Assembly (NCBI GenBank): GCA_949741605.1
Contig: CATJNB010000093.1
Coordinates: 1 to 51,623 of the forward strand
Direction of reading: 5' to 3'
Source of the DNA: an uncultured Eubacteriales bacterium
GTDB lineage: Bacteria; Bacillota; Clostridia; Oscillospirales; Acutalibacteraceae
DNA: 51,623 nt
Program-made: the position numbers and the translations under genes
Shown: one piece after another, positions 8,404 through 20,334 of the stretch
Layout of the letters: every line of letters starts with the position of its first letter
Position numbering within the stretch: the stretch's first letter is position 1
The notes under the pieces: model-generated
Databases searched by the model: none
The model's input: only the letters and a program-made list of their open reading frames with translations
Told to the model about the DNA's origin: nothing

Positions 8404-10379
8404 GTATTACCGTTGCAAAATCCGCAGGCTTCTGTTTTGGTGTTGACCGCGCGGTTCAAATGGTTTATCATTTAGTGGGGGAACACAAAAAAGTGTACAC
8501 TCTTGGCCCGATTATCCACAATCCCCAGATGATTGCCGAGCTTGAGGCACAGGGGGTAGAAATTCTGCAATCGGTAGAGGATGCCCCCAAAGATGGTACG
8601 GTGGTGATCCGTGCCCATGGTATCCCTCAGAAAACCCATGACCGCATGGAAGAACTCCATTTGGAATATGCCGATGCAACTTGCCCGTTTGTGGCAAAGA
8701 TCCATCGTATTGTTGAGGAGGCATCGGCAAAAGGGGACGCTATTTTTATCATTGGAAATGCAAAGCACCCAGAAGTGGAGGGCATCCGTGGGCACTGCTC
8801 GACAGATTGTTATATTTTTAACAGCGCTGCGGAATTGGAGAATTTTGCAAATAATATTCCAAAATCGCAAAATAAATCAGTCACTATTGTTGCACAAACC
8901 ACTTTTAATGTACCTGAGTGGGAAAATTGTTTGAAAATCATCAAAAAGGTATATACAAATGCAACGATTTTTGATACAATATGTAATGCAACCATTCAAC
9001 GTCAGAGGGAAGCCATTGCATTGGCTGAAAAATCCGACCTCATGATCATTATCGGCGGGCGGGAAAGTTCCAATACGGCAAAGCTTTACGACGTTTGCAA
9101 GGGGATTTGCGCTACATATTTGATCGAATCTGCGGACGAGCTGTTACCAGAAGCGGTCAAGAAGGCGCGGAAAATCAGCATTACAGCAGGCGCATCCACG
9201 CCCGCAAGCATTATAAAGGAGGTACTTGATACCATGACAAATATCCATGAAGGATCTGACCACATTGAGGACAACATCAGCTTTGAGGAGATGCTCGAAG
9301 AATCTCTGAAGAGTTTCAATACAGATGAAAAGGTACGCGGTGTCGTTGTCGGTATTGCTCCCAATGAGGTTCAAGTAGACGTAGGAAGAAAACAGGCTGG
9401 GTTCATCCCCGCCAGCGAGCTTTCTTCCGATCCCAATGCAAAGCCCGAGGATATCGTCAAAATTGGCGATGAACTGGATTTGCTCATTATGCGCACCAAC
9501 GATCAGGAAGGCACCATCATGCTTTCCAAAAAACGTCTGGATGCACAGAAGGGCTGGGAGGTTGTCGCAGAAGCAGAAGAAAACGGCACTATCCTCAAAG
9601 GTGTTGTTACGGAGATCATCAAGGGCGGCCTGATTGCTGTCACCAATGGTGTGCGGGTCTTTATCCCGGCATCCCAAGCCACAGCTTCCCGCGGCGAGCC
9701 TTTGGATGGTCTGCTCAAACAGGAAGTCGAATTCCGTATTATCGAAGTCAACCGCTCCAGACGCCGTGCGGTTGGTTCGATCCGTTCGGTACTCCAAGAT
9801 GCCAGAAAGGCTTTGGCTGAAAAATTCTGGGAAACCGCAGAAGAAGGCAAAGAGTACACCGGTACTGTCAAATCCTTGACTGCTTACGGTGCTTTTGTTG
9901 ACCTCGGCGGCATTGATGGTATGGTACACATTTCCGAGCTGTCTTGGAACCGCATTAAGCATCCGTCCGAAGTTGTGAATGTTGGCGATACGGTAAACGT
10001 TTACATCAAGGGATTGGATCATGAGAAAGGGAAAATTTCCCTTGGCTTCAAGCGCAGTGAGGACAATCCGTGGGAAATCCTCAAAAAGGATTATCCCATT
10101 GGCACCGTTTCGGATGTGACCATTGTAGGCATGACCACTTTTGGTGCATTTGCCCGCATCATTCCCGGGATTGACGGGCTGATCCACATTTCCCAGATTG
10201 CCGACCATCGGATTGAAAAACCACAAGATGTGTTGAAAATCGACGACGTAGTCAAAGCAAAGATTACCGATATTGATTTTGACAAAAAACGTGTCAGCCT
10301 TTCGATTCGGGCTACCCTCGAACCAAAAGCTGATGAAACCCCAGATGCAGAAACTGTGGAAGAGGCTTCTGCAGAATAA
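8400..10379 (+). CDS. ispH: HMBPP reductase IspH fused to ribosomal protein S1
   Basis: A 659-residue fusion. Residues 1-280 are IspH, the last enzyme of the MEP isoprenoid pathway, with the three [4Fe-4S] cysteines at 12, 95 and 195 and substrate residues H40, H73 and H123. Residues about 305-635 hold four S1 RNA-binding repeats (near 310, 395, 485, 570), ending in an acidic tail. This fusion is known in Clostridia and other Firmicutes and supplies the S1-like protein. The start is TTG 8400 (TTGA overlap, GGAGGAAAAACA upstream). Upstream cmk and S1 share ancestry with the E. coli cmk-rpsA pair. A strong terminator follows at 10439. Confidence 0.95.
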   Translation: MSITVAKSAGFCFGVDRAVQMVYHLVGEHKKVYTLGPIIHNPQMIAELEAQGVEILQSVEDAPKDGTVVIRAHGIPQKTHDRMEELHLEYADATCPFVAKIHRIVEEASAKGDAIFIIGNAKHPEVEGIRGHCSTDCYIFNSAAELENFANNIPKSQNKSVTIVAQTTFNVPEWENCLKIIKKVYTNATIFDTICNATIQRQREAIALAEKSDLMIIIGGRESSNTAKLYDVCKGICATYLIESADELLPEAVKKARKISITAGASTPASIIKEVLDTMTNIHEGSDHIEDNISFEEMLEESLKSFNTDEKVRGVVVGIAPNEVQVDVGRKQAGFIPASELSSDPNAKPEDIVKIGDELDLLIMRTNDQEGTIMLSKKRLDAQKGWEVVAEAEENGTILKGVVTEIIKGGLIAVTNGVRVFIPASQATASRGEPLDGLLKQEVEFRIIEVNRSRRRAVGSIRSVLQDARKALAEKFWETAEEGKEYTGTVKSLTAYGAFVDLGGIDGMVHISELSWNRIKHPSEVVNVGDTVNVYIKGLDHEKGKISLGFKRSEDNPWEILKKDYPIGTVSDVTIVGMTTFGAFARIIPGIDGLIHISQIADHRIEKPQDVLKIDDVVKAKITDIDFDKKRVSLSIRATLEPKADETPDAETVEEASAE

Positions 10380-10438
10380 AGAAAAACGCTTAAAAAACGA
10401 TTCTTGGGAGAGGGTCGTTGAGGAAGAAGGGCAACAGG

Positions 10439-10468
10439 AGGCACAAAGAATATCTTTGTGCCTTTTTG
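10439..10468 (+). terminator. Intrinsic terminator after ispH-rpsA
   Basis: A perfect 10-bp stem (GGCACAAAGA/TCTTTGTGCC), 3-nt loop, then TTTTTG. Confidence 0.93.
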
Positions 10469-10482
10469 TCGTGAGAAAGTTT

Positions 10483-10512
10483 TCATAGACGATTTCCCTT
10501 TCGGCATACTCT
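10483..10512 (+). promoter_or_regulatory. Possible sigma-E-type promoter of yunB
   Basis: TCATAGA, 15-nt spacer, CATACTCT, resembling the sigma-E -10 CATACAnT. yunB is mother-cell expressed in Bacillus subtilis and the preceding terminator makes its own promoter likely. The -35 match is weak. Confidence 0.35.
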
Positions 10513-10532
10513 GTTCGTAAGGGGGGAACGGT

Positions 10533-13648
<3,116 letters not shown>

Positions 13649-13658
13649 TACGGATCTT

Positions 13659-13692
13659 CACCGCAGATATAGGGTCTGCGGTGTTTTTATTT
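13659..13692 (+). terminator. Intrinsic terminator after the ligA unit
   Basis: A perfect 9-bp stem (CACCGCAGA/TCTGCGGTG), 7-nt loop, T-rich tail. Confidence 0.93.
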
Positions 13693-13757
13693 TCTGGAAA
13701 ATCAAGTTCTTTTTCTCCTGTCTTGTCCATATGATGTAACAGAAAGGGGACAAGGCC

Positions 13758-14765
13758 ATGGAAGAACGTTTTGACAGTGCCGTTTGTATTGTATGCGAGC
13801 GGCTGCGCCTTCTGCTCAATCAGATTCCGCCGCGTATGAAACAGCAAATTCATGAGATCCGTCTGCGTATCAACAGCCCGGTAGGATTGGTGCTTGCGGA
13901 TGCTGTTTATTTTTTGAATAATAATGGCCCACCCACGGTCCGTTTCGGAGAGGATGCGGTACAGGCCAAACCAGATGATTTACAGGAAACATTTGCGAGA
14001 TTGTGTGACTATTCGGTTTATGCCCATCAGAACGAAATCCGGCAGGGATACCTAACCTACCGGGGCGGGCACCGCGCAGGGTTATGCGGAAGTGCTGTCA
14101 CAGATGGCGAACAAATCGTCAGTATCCGGGATATTTCATCCATGAACCTTCGTATTGCCCGGCAGATTTACGGGGCGGCATCGCCGCTGATTGCACAACT
14201 AGGAAGCCGGTTAGGGGAAGGGCTATTATTAGCTGGTCCACCGGGATGTGGCAAAACAACCTTACTGCGGGATATCTGCCGGCAGATTTCCCAAGGGGTG
14301 CTTGGTAATCAGCGCAGGGTGGCCGTAGTAGATGAACGGGGAGAAATTGCCGCATCGTACTGCGGGGAGCCGCAGAATGATTTAGGTCCCTGCTGCGATG
14401 TTCTGGACGGGTATCCGAAAGGAGACGGGATTTTACAAGCCATCCGGTGTTTATCGCCGTCTGTGGTGGTATGTGATGAAATCGGAAACCAAAAAGAAAT
14501 CGAAGCCATTGAGCAGGGGATCAATGCCGGAGTCAGTCTGATTGCCAGTATCCACGCCGGGTCAGCCCAGCAATTGGTACAGCGTCCTCAAGGAAGAGTG
14601 CTTCTGCAAACCGGGGCATTTCCATGGGTGGCGATGATGGATAACAAAAAAGGGTTTGGAAACATAACCGGAATTTTTAAGGCAGGTGAGTTGCTTGGTC
14701 AAAATGATGGGGATCCTTTTGCTAGTTCTCACATCGTCGTCCGTGGGATTTCTGGAAGCGTATAA
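13758..14765 (+). CDS. spoIIIAA: Stage III sporulation protein AA (ATPase)
   Basis: 335 residues. A secretion-type ATPase of the SpoIIIA-SpoIIQ channel between mother cell and forespore. Walker A is GPPGCGKTT (about 155-163), followed by VVDERGEIA, a Walker-B-like VVVCDEIG and SIHAG. Start ATG 13758 with AAAGGGGACAAGGCC upstream. CATATGAT at 13728-13735 could be part of a sigma-E -10, but I see no convincing -35. First gene of the complete eight-gene operon; its 3' end overlaps spoIIIAB by 80 nt. Confidence 0.96.
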   Translation: MEERFDSAVCIVCERLRLLLNQIPPRMKQQIHEIRLRINSPVGLVLADAVYFLNNNGPPTVRFGEDAVQAKPDDLQETFARLCDYSVYAHQNEIRQGYLTYRGGHRAGLCGSAVTDGEQIVSIRDISSMNLRIARQIYGAASPLIAQLGSRLGEGLLLAGPPGCGKTTLLRDICRQISQGVLGNQRRVAVVDERGEIAASYCGEPQNDLGPCCDVLDGYPKGDGILQAIRCLSPSVVVCDEIGNQKEIEAIEQGINAGVSLIASIHAGSAQQLVQRPQGRVLLQTGAFPWVAMMDNKKGFGNITGIFKAGELLGQNDGDPFASSHIVVRGISGSV

Positions 14766-15192
14766 ACTGCGTTTACGGGTGGAATATCTGGAACGCTTTT
14801 TACAATTTATACGGGCTGTCCAGACAGAAATCCAATTTTCAGCCTTCCCGGTCCGGCAACTGGTCGCACGCCATCGCGAAGAACTGAAATTATTTGATTT
14901 ATGCGATCAGTTCTGTTCTCAAGGGGAAGAGTTTCCGCAAGCGTGGCAGAAGGCGTCTGTGCAGGGAACCAAAGGCAACGGGCTGACAAAAAAAGAAATC
15001 CAAATGATGGCAGAGTTTGGAGCGGGATTGGGAAATACGGGCATAGCCGGACAAATTTCGCACTGTGAACTGGCAGCACAGCTTTTCCAGACACAGTTAG
15101 AAGAAGCACGGCAGGAAAAAGGGAAAAAATCAAAATTATATGCTATGTTAGGGATTTTTTCCGGGACAGCCATGGCGCTGGTAATCAGTTAG
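14686..15192 (+). CDS. spoIIIAB: Stage III sporulation protein AB
   Basis: 168 residues, close to the usual 170. An N-terminal membrane helix, a helical GspF-like middle (LEAYKLRLRVEYLERFLQFI) and a C-terminal membrane helix. The start is GTG 14686 or TTG 14695, both near AAGG; ATG 14704 would shorten the N terminus. The overlap with spoIIIAA is long for either start. Component of the SpoIIIA-SpoIIQ complex. Confidence 0.93.
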   Translation: MSCLVKMMGILLLVLTSSSVGFLEAYKLRLRVEYLERFLQFIRAVQTEIQFSAFPVRQLVARHREELKLFDLCDQFCSQGEEFPQAWQKASVQGTKGNGLTKKEIQMMAEFGAGLGNTGIAGQISHCELAAQLFQTQLEEARQEKGKKSKLYAMLGIFSGTAMALVIS

Positions 15193-15230
15193 GGCCGGGG
15201 AGACCCGCCTGAAAATGGAGGACGTATAGT

Positions 15231-15425
15231 ATGGATATTGACTTGATTTTCCGCATTGCAGCGATTGGGATTATCGTGGCAGTCCTAAACCAGCTGCTCA
15301 TCCGTTCCGGTCGTGAAGAACAGGCGATGATGACCACGTTAGCTGGGCTGATTGTGGTATTGATGATGATTATTCAGGAAATCGACAGCCTGTTTGCCTC
15401 GATTAAATCAATTTTCGGGTTGTAG
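15231..15425 (+). CDS. spoIIIAC: Stage III sporulation protein AC
   Basis: A 64-residue, two-helix membrane protein (MDIDLIFRIAAIGI; LIVVLMMIIQEI), the expected length. Start ATG 15231 after GGAGGACGTATAGT. Two bases separate it from spoIIIAD, to which it is related. Confidence 0.95.
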   Translation: MDIDLIFRIAAIGIIVAVLNQLLIRSGREEQAMMTTLAGLIVVLMMIIQEIDSLFASIKSIFGL

Positions 15426-15427
15426 CG

Positions 15428-15820
15428 ATGGAGATACTGGGAATCTTGGGGATTGCTGTTATGACAGCAATTCTTGCGGTGATGCTCAAACGGTATCATG
15501 CAGAATATGCGATTCTGGTAAGTATCTGCGGCGGTGCGGTTGTGATTTTCCTGATCCTTGCGCGGATAACTCCGGCACTCAATCAGGTGCAAGAGTGGAT
15601 TTCCACTGTGGGGCTTCCGGGACAGGCTGCGTCCATTTTATTCAAAACATTAGGCATTTGTTTTCTCACCCAGTTTGCCGCGGATACCTGTAAAGACGCT
15701 GGGGAAAGCGCGTTGGCAGGAAAAGTGGAACTTGCCGGAAAAATTACTGTGGTGGTCTTGGCATTACCGCTGTTTCAGAATATCGCATCAACGGTAATCT
15801 CCCTGACAGGGGGTGGATGA
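15428..15820 (+). CDS. spoIIIAD: Stage III sporulation protein AD
   Basis: 130 residues with four predicted membrane helices. The C-terminal part has the family stretch CFLTQFAADTCKDAGESALAG. It belongs to the membrane core of the SpoIIIA channel and ends in an ATGA overlap with spoIIIAE. Confidence 0.95.
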   Translation: MEILGILGIAVMTAILAVMLKRYHAEYAILVSICGGAVVIFLILARITPALNQVQEWISTVGLPGQAASILFKTLGICFLTQFAADTCKDAGESALAGKVELAGKITVVVLALPLFQNIASTVISLTGGG

Positions 15821-17013
15821 CCATGCTGATTTTGAGTGTGAAATACCGGTATCAATTCCTTAGACCCATCCTCGTATTGATGGGGATATTCTTTGGTATG
15901 ATGCTGTTTAGCGGTACGGTATCGGCGCAGGAAACAGATACGCAGGCACAAATCCAGGAATATTACGAGTCACAATTGGAGGCATCTGGTGCGAATGATT
16001 TACTGTACCAGTTACCAGATTCTACCAGAGAAATCCTAGGGGAGTTGGGAATTGACGGAGCCAATTGGCAGCCGATTTCCACCCTGACCCCGCAAGGGGT
16101 TTTTTACCAGTTACTGGTTTTATTTGGCGTCCAAGCTGATGTCCCCTTAAAAGCTGCGGTTTCGATTTTATCTGTGATGATTTTGTGCGCTATGCTCAAT
16201 TCCATGCGTCTTTCCTTTGGAGAACAGCCAGTAGGCGGTGTGGTGAACCTGATCGGTACTTTATGTGTGTGTACTGTGGCGGTCGAACCTGTGGTCAGTT
16301 GTATTGTTCAGGCATCAGAAGTGATTCAGGGAGCGTCTAATTTTATGCTGGCATGCCTGCCGGTCTTAGCTGGCATTTTGATTGCAGGAGGCCAAACTAC
16401 ATCAGCAGGTTCCTTCCATTTCTTGATGCTCGGTGCCAGCAATGTGATTTCATGGGTAGCAGCCCATTTCATTGTGCCGGTACTCAACATTTTTCTGGGA
16501 TTTTCGCTGGTATCTGCATTGTCACCAAACCTGAATCTGAATGGCTTAGCGAAAACTTTTAGTACTGTCATGAAATGGGTATTGGGATTTTCCATGAGTA
16601 TTTTTACCGGAATGCTGACGATGCAAAGCCTCTTGGGAAATGCTGCGGATGTCACCACCAATAAGACGGTCAAATTTGTGGTATCCAGTTTTGTGCCAGT
16701 GGTTGGTAATGCGTTGGGCGAGGCATTCGGTACTGTACAGGGAAGTGTCAAGCTGTTAAAAACAGGAGTTGGGGCATTTGGTCTGCTTGCGATTGGTTTT
16801 ATTTTTTTTCCAGTTTTGGCACAGTGCCTGCTTTGGCAGATCACTGTTACGGTATGTGCAAGTATTGCCGAGGTCTTTGACCTCAAGGAAATTGCCGGGC
16901 TGCTTCGCGCTGTTTCCAAAGTGGTGTCGCTTTTAATCGCTGTTTTATTATGCAGTATCGCGATCCTGATTATCTCTACCATAGTGATGATGGCGATTGG
17001 AGGTGCGGCGTAA
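15817..17013 (+). CDS. spoIIIAE: Stage III sporulation protein AE
   Basis: 398 residues. An N-terminal signal-like helix (about 15-37, ending in SAQE), an extracytoplasmic stretch, then about eight membrane helices. ATG 15817 lies in an ATGA overlap with spoIIIAD; ATG 15823 is also possible. Stop and the spoIIIAF start share TAATG. Channel component. Confidence 0.95.
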   Translation: MTMLILSVKYRYQFLRPILVLMGIFFGMMLFSGTVSAQETDTQAQIQEYYESQLEASGANDLLYQLPDSTREILGELGIDGANWQPISTLTPQGVFYQLLVLFGVQADVPLKAAVSILSVMILCAMLNSMRLSFGEQPVGGVVNLIGTLCVCTVAVEPVVSCIVQASEVIQGASNFMLACLPVLAGILIAGGQTTSAGSFHFLMLGASNVISWVAAHFIVPVLNIFLGFSLVSALSPNLNLNGLAKTFSTVMKWVLGFSMSIFTGMLTMQSLLGNAADVTTNKTVKFVVSSFVPVVGNALGEAFGTVQGSVKLLKTGVGAFGLLAIGFIFFPVLAQCLLWQITVTVCASIAEVFDLKEIAGLLRAVSKVVSLLIAVLLCSIAILIISTIVMMAIGGAA

Positions 17014-17495
17014 TGGATCGTGTCCAACAATGGGCATTGGGGATCTGTTTAACAGTATTGGTCAATGCTATGGTACAGTATATGATCCCGAAAGGCTCTA
17101 TGGAAAAAATGCTGCGGCTCGTGGTCGGAGTGATTGTGTTATGTGGACTGCTTCTGCCGTTCACAGAGCTTTCCAAATTGGATTGGAACCTAGAACAGCC
17201 AGCATCTGCACGGTATGATTATGACGGATTTTCGGATGAGGTAGAACGTCAGATTTTCCAGCAGGCAGAACGAAATATCCAGCAGGTGGTGATTGCTGAA
17301 CTGGAGAAAAATGGTTACCGATGGAAAAATGTTTCGGTAAGCATGGATACAAACCCAGATGGCAGCATAGTAATTGAGCAGGTAGTAGTGATCTTGGACA
17401 AAGAGATGTTAATACATAAGGATGAATTAACAGCGCGTCTGGAAAAAAACCTGGGATTAAAAACGGAGGTCGTTTGGGATGGTGAATCCGGATAA
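17013..17495 (+). CDS. spoIIIAF: Stage III sporulation protein AF
   Basis: 160 residues. Two N-terminal membrane helices (about 7-24, 33-50) followed by a soluble domain predicted to be ring-building-motif-like. ATG 17013 overlaps the previous stop by one base (TAATG) with GGAGGTGCGGCG upstream. The 3' end overlaps spoIIIAG by 17 nt. Confidence 0.93.
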   Translation: MDRVQQWALGICLTVLVNAMVQYMIPKGSMEKMLRLVVGVIVLCGLLLPFTELSKLDWNLEQPASARYDYDGFSDEVERQIFQQAERNIQQVVIAELEKNGYRWKNVSVSMDTNPDGSIVIEQVVVILDKEMLIHKDELTARLEKNLGLKTEVVWDGESG

Positions 17496-18075
17496 AGGTA
17501 CTTCCCCTGCCAAAAGCCTGTTCCGCAGACTGGCCGAACAGGATAAAATACGAAAAATATTACTGTTTGCCGGGATTGGAGCGATTGCTTTAATTTTCCT
17601 TTCGAGCTTTTTTTCCCGCGGACAGCCAAAAGAACCCGCAGCGGAAACCGTACAGAAAAACGTCGTGAGTACCGAGGATTATATCAGCGGGCTCGAGCAA
17701 AATCTTACCCGCCTAATCAGCGGCATTGACGGGGTAGGGGAAGTGGATGTCATGATTACGCTGGAAAAAGGGGTGGAATATGTGTACGCCACACAGGAAA
17801 AGAAAAGCCGGCAGACCACCGAAAATAAAGCAGCTGACCAGGATATCCGCAACCAAGCACAGGATCAGGTCGAAACCAACTATATCATCGTCAAAGACGC
17901 CGATGGCGCGCAAAAAGCTTTGGAGGTCACAGAGGTGCAACCGGTGGTCAAAGGGGTCGTGGTGGTATGCGGAGGCGGGGATAACCCTACCGTACAACAA
18001 AATGTTACCGAGGCGGTCACCACCGCGCTCAACCTTTCTTCAGCCCGGGTTTGCGTGGTCAAATCCAAATCTTGA
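17479..18075 (+). CDS. spoIIIAG: Stage III sporulation protein AG
   Basis: 198 residues. One membrane helix (about 28-46) and an extracytoplasmic ring-building domain containing GIDGVGEVDVMITLEKG and VVKGVVVVCGG, which forms the large ring of the channel. Start ATG 17479 after GGAGGTCGTTTGGG. Confidence 0.95.
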   Translation: MVNPDKGTSPAKSLFRRLAEQDKIRKILLFAGIGAIALIFLSSFFSRGQPKEPAAETVQKNVVSTEDYISGLEQNLTRLISGIDGVGEVDVMITLEKGVEYVYATQEKKSRQTTENKAADQDIRNQAQDQVETNYIIVKDADGAQKALEVTEVQPVVKGVVVVCGGGDNPTVQQNVTEAVTTALNLSSARVCVVKSKS

Positions 18076-18095
18076 AAACAGGAGGAATCTTACAT

Positions 18096-18779
18096 ATGGG
18101 TTTTAAAAAACGTCAGCTTGTGCTTGCCGCTTTGGTGGTATCCTTAGGGGCCGCGGTTTATTTGAATTGGCAGTTTTCCGGTACTCCGGATATCATTGCT
18201 ACCAGCACCTCCCAGTCCGATAAGGAACTTGGCGCTGCCGCTTTGGTCAACGCCTCTGCCAGCAGCCTCACTTCCAGACCCGCATCGGTATCATCCGCCA
18301 TTACCAGTACACCGAGTACGGTTCGAGAACCGGCAACGTCTTCAGTGGTTTCAACCATTTCTTCCTCTTCATCCTCCCTTTCCCAAGCTGCTTCCGAAGT
18401 GGTTTCTCAAACATCTGACAGCGCTATGGAGGAATATTTTAATCAAACCAGATTATCCCGACAGAAAAGCCGGGATGAAGCGATTGAACTCTTGGAAAAG
18501 GTGATGAATGATAATACCTCAACGGAAGAAGCCAAAAAGAAAGCGGTTGATGATGCCGCAGTCATTGCTCAGAATATGTTAAAGGAAAGCAATATTGAAA
18601 ACCTCATTAAATCCAAGGGGTATGTAGATTGTGTGGTATTTTTGCAGAATGGGGAATGCAGTGTGGTTGTGAAAAAGAATACCCAGTTTGTGGAAAGCGA
18701 TGCAGTGGCAATCCGCGACATCATTACCGGACAGACCGATGTTACCCCTCAAAATATTAAGATTGTTCCAGCCAAATAG
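18096..18779 (+). CDS. spoIIIAH: Stage III sporulation protein AH
   Basis: 227 residues. One N-terminal membrane helix ending in the family signature YLNWQFS, a long Ser/Thr-rich linker (about 40-115), then the YscJ/FliF-like domain (NENLIKSKGYVDCVVFLQ region) that pairs with SpoIIQ across the intermembrane space. ATG 18096 follows GGAGGAATCTTACAT. Last gene of the operon. The Ser/Thr linker is unusually long, and may only space the ring domain from the membrane. Confidence 0.94.
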   Translation: MGFKKRQLVLAALVVSLGAAVYLNWQFSGTPDIIATSTSQSDKELGAAALVNASASSLTSRPASVSSAITSTPSTVREPATSSVVSTISSSSSSLSQAASEVVSQTSDSAMEEYFNQTRLSRQKSRDEAIELLEKVMNDNTSTEEAKKKAVDDAAVIAQNMLKESNIENLIKSKGYVDCVVFLQNGECSVVVKKNTQFVESDAVAIRDIITGQTDVTPQNIKIVPAK

Positions 18780-18792
18780 CTTGTGTCCGTCG

Positions 18793-18846
18793 AATCGGTA
18801 TTACCAAAGCGAGAAGCGAAAGGTAAGGCCGATTTTTTTATTTTTG
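18793..18846 (+). terminator. Intrinsic terminator after spoIIIAH
   Basis: AATCGG/CCGATT and TTACC/GGTAA stems separated by a 2x2 internal loop, followed by TTTTTTTATTTTT. Confidence 0.87.
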
Positions 18847-18866
18847 GCGAAAAATCCAAAAGCCTA

Positions 18867-18895
18867 TTTTCACCTCGTAGGTTTTGTGATATAAT
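18867..18895 (+). promoter_or_regulatory. Sigma-A promoter for nusB
   Basis: TTTTCA, 17-nt spacer, TATAAT. Lies just after the spoIIIA terminator and 109 nt before the nusB start. Confidence 0.6.
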
Positions 18896-18942
18896 ATTTT
18901 CTACAATCAACTTGTGGAGTTTGAAAATTAAATGATTCTATC

Positions 18943-18980
18943 AACAACCCTCCACGTGTCTGACTGCCGGGAGGGTTGTT
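18943..18980 (+). promoter_or_regulatory. Strong hairpin in the nusB leader
   Basis: A perfect 11-bp inverted repeat (AACAACCCTCC/GGAGGGTTGTT) with a 16-nt loop, followed by only TTGA. It looks like an attenuator or terminator in the 5' leader of nusB, whose product is itself an antitermination factor. Confidence 0.6.
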
Positions 18981-19003
18981 TTGATGTTCGCTAGGAGGCG
19001 CCG

Positions 19004-19408
19004 ATGAAACGACGTGCAGAACGGGAACAAGCATTCCTGTTGATTTTTGAGAGAACGATCCATAATAATACCATGGCAAATATTATTGAAAACGCCGGTG
19101 AATGCCGGGAAATGGAGTTTTCGGATTTTGCCACAAAAATTGCATTAGGGGTAGAAAAAAACGAGGCAGTTCTTGATAAGAAAATTGAAGAAAGTATATT
19201 GGGCTGGAAAATGAACCGCCTTTCCAAAGTGTCGCTGGCACTCATGCGGCTGGCCATTTATGAAATGATATTTGAGCCGGAAATCCCGATCAGCGTTTCG
19301 ATCAACGAAGTCATTGACCTTGCCAAAAAATATGGCGGCAGCGAGGATGCCCCCTTTATCAATGGGGTATTGGGAACGGTTGCCAAAGAAATGGATGGGA
19401 ATGCATGA
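19004..19408 (+). CDS. nusB: Transcription antitermination factor NusB
   Basis: 134 residues, all-helical family. Binds boxA RNA with S10 in rRNA antitermination. Family blocks are REQAFLLIFE near the start and INEVIDLAKKYGGSEDAPFINGVLG near the end. ATG 19004 follows CTAGGAGGCGCCG. Ends in an ATGA overlap with the TsaD-like gene. Confidence 0.95.
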   Translation: MKRRAEREQAFLLIFERTIHNNTMANIIENAGECREMEFSDFATKIALGVEKNEAVLDKKIEESILGWKMNRLSKVSLALMRLAIYEMIFEPEIPISVSINEVIDLAKKYGGSEDAPFINGVLGTVAKEMDGNA

Positions 19409-20334
19409 AGCAGTTTTTGGGGATTGATACCAGCAATTATACAACTTCCGCAGCGCTCCTTTCCGATGAGGAAATTGTCCAGAAGAAACAATTGCTGCCC
19501 GTGAAAGAGGGGCAATTAGGGCTTCGGCAAAGTGACGCAGTATTCCATCATGTGCAGCAGCTTCCCAATATCCTTGAGCCATTGCTCCACTCTTTTTCTG
19601 GAGTATCTGCCATTGGAGTGAGCAGTCGTCCCCGGGATTTGGAAGGTTCCTATATGCCATGTTTTACAGTAGGATATGGAACAGCCAAGACATTATCGGA
19701 TGCGTTTCAAATACCACTTTATTGTTTTTCACATCAGGCAGGGCATATTGCAGCAGCCTTGTATGGAGCGGGATGTTTGGAACTCTTGGAACAGAAATTT
19801 TTAGCCTATCATGTTTCTGGAGGTACCACTGAAGCGGTTTTGGTGACACCTGATCCCCAATGGGTATTTACTTGTGAAATTGTGGCCTCTTCGCTGGATC
19901 TCAAAGGTGGTCAGGCAGTTGACCGGGTCGGTGTCATGCTTGGATTGCCTTTTCCGGCAGGGCGTGAGTTGGAAGCGCTGGCTTTGCGTTGGGACAAGCC
20001 TTGCAAAGTATATCCCTCCATGAAAGGCGCAGATTTTTGTTTGTCGGGAATTGAAAACCAATGTAAAAAAATGTATGACCAAAAACGAAGCCCGGAAGAA
20101 ATTGCCCGCTATTGTCTGGAACTGTTACTAGCGTCTTTGGATCAATCCTGTCAGGAATTGAGAAAAAAATATGGAAATCTTCCCCTAGTATTTGCAGGGG
20201 GGGTCATGTCTAATGTTATCATCCGGGACGCCTTAACTGCAAAATACAGGGCATATTTTGCACCACCAGAATTTTCTGCTGACAATGCTGCTGGGATTGC
20301 TGTACTGGCCGCTTTACAGGAAGGAGAATTGTGA
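19405..20334 (+). CDS. TsaD/Kae1-like glycoprotease-family protein (paralogue)
   Basis: 309 residues with the ASKHA-type Kae1 fold. IDTSNYTTSAAL at the start, the metal-binding HQAGH (His110, His114), VSGGTTEAVL and FAGGVMSN blocks. Canonical TsaD, which makes t6A in tRNA, has HxEGH and is longer (about 335-345), so this is probably the Clostridial paralogue rather than TsaD. Its function is unknown. Start ATG 19405 in an ATGA overlap with nusB; ends against xseA. Confidence 0.82.
   Translation: MKQFLGIDTSNYTTSAALLSDEEIVQKKQLLPVKEGQLGLRQSDAVFHHVQQLPNILEPLLHSFSGVSAIGVSSRPRDLEGSYMPCFTVGYGTAKTLSDAFQIPLYCFSHQAGHIAAALYGAGCLELLEQKFLAYHVSGGTTEAVLVTPDPQWVFTCEIVASSLDLKGGQAVDRVGVMLGLPFPAGRELEALALRWDKPCKVYPSMKGADFCLSGIENQCKKMYDQKRSPEEIARYCLELLLASLDQSCQELRKKYGNLPLVFAGGVMSNVIIRDALTAKYRAYFAPPEFSADNAAGIAVLAALQEGEL

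Noticed and set aside
9144..10226. 360-codon open frame antisense to ispH-rpsA
   Set aside because: Shadow of a well-identified gene; no Shine-Dalgarno, no family motif, composition follows the opposite strand.
13758..14200. Type II/IV secretion ATPase instead of SpoIIIAA
   Set aside because: Walker motifs are shared, but the complete spoIIIAB-AH series follows directly.
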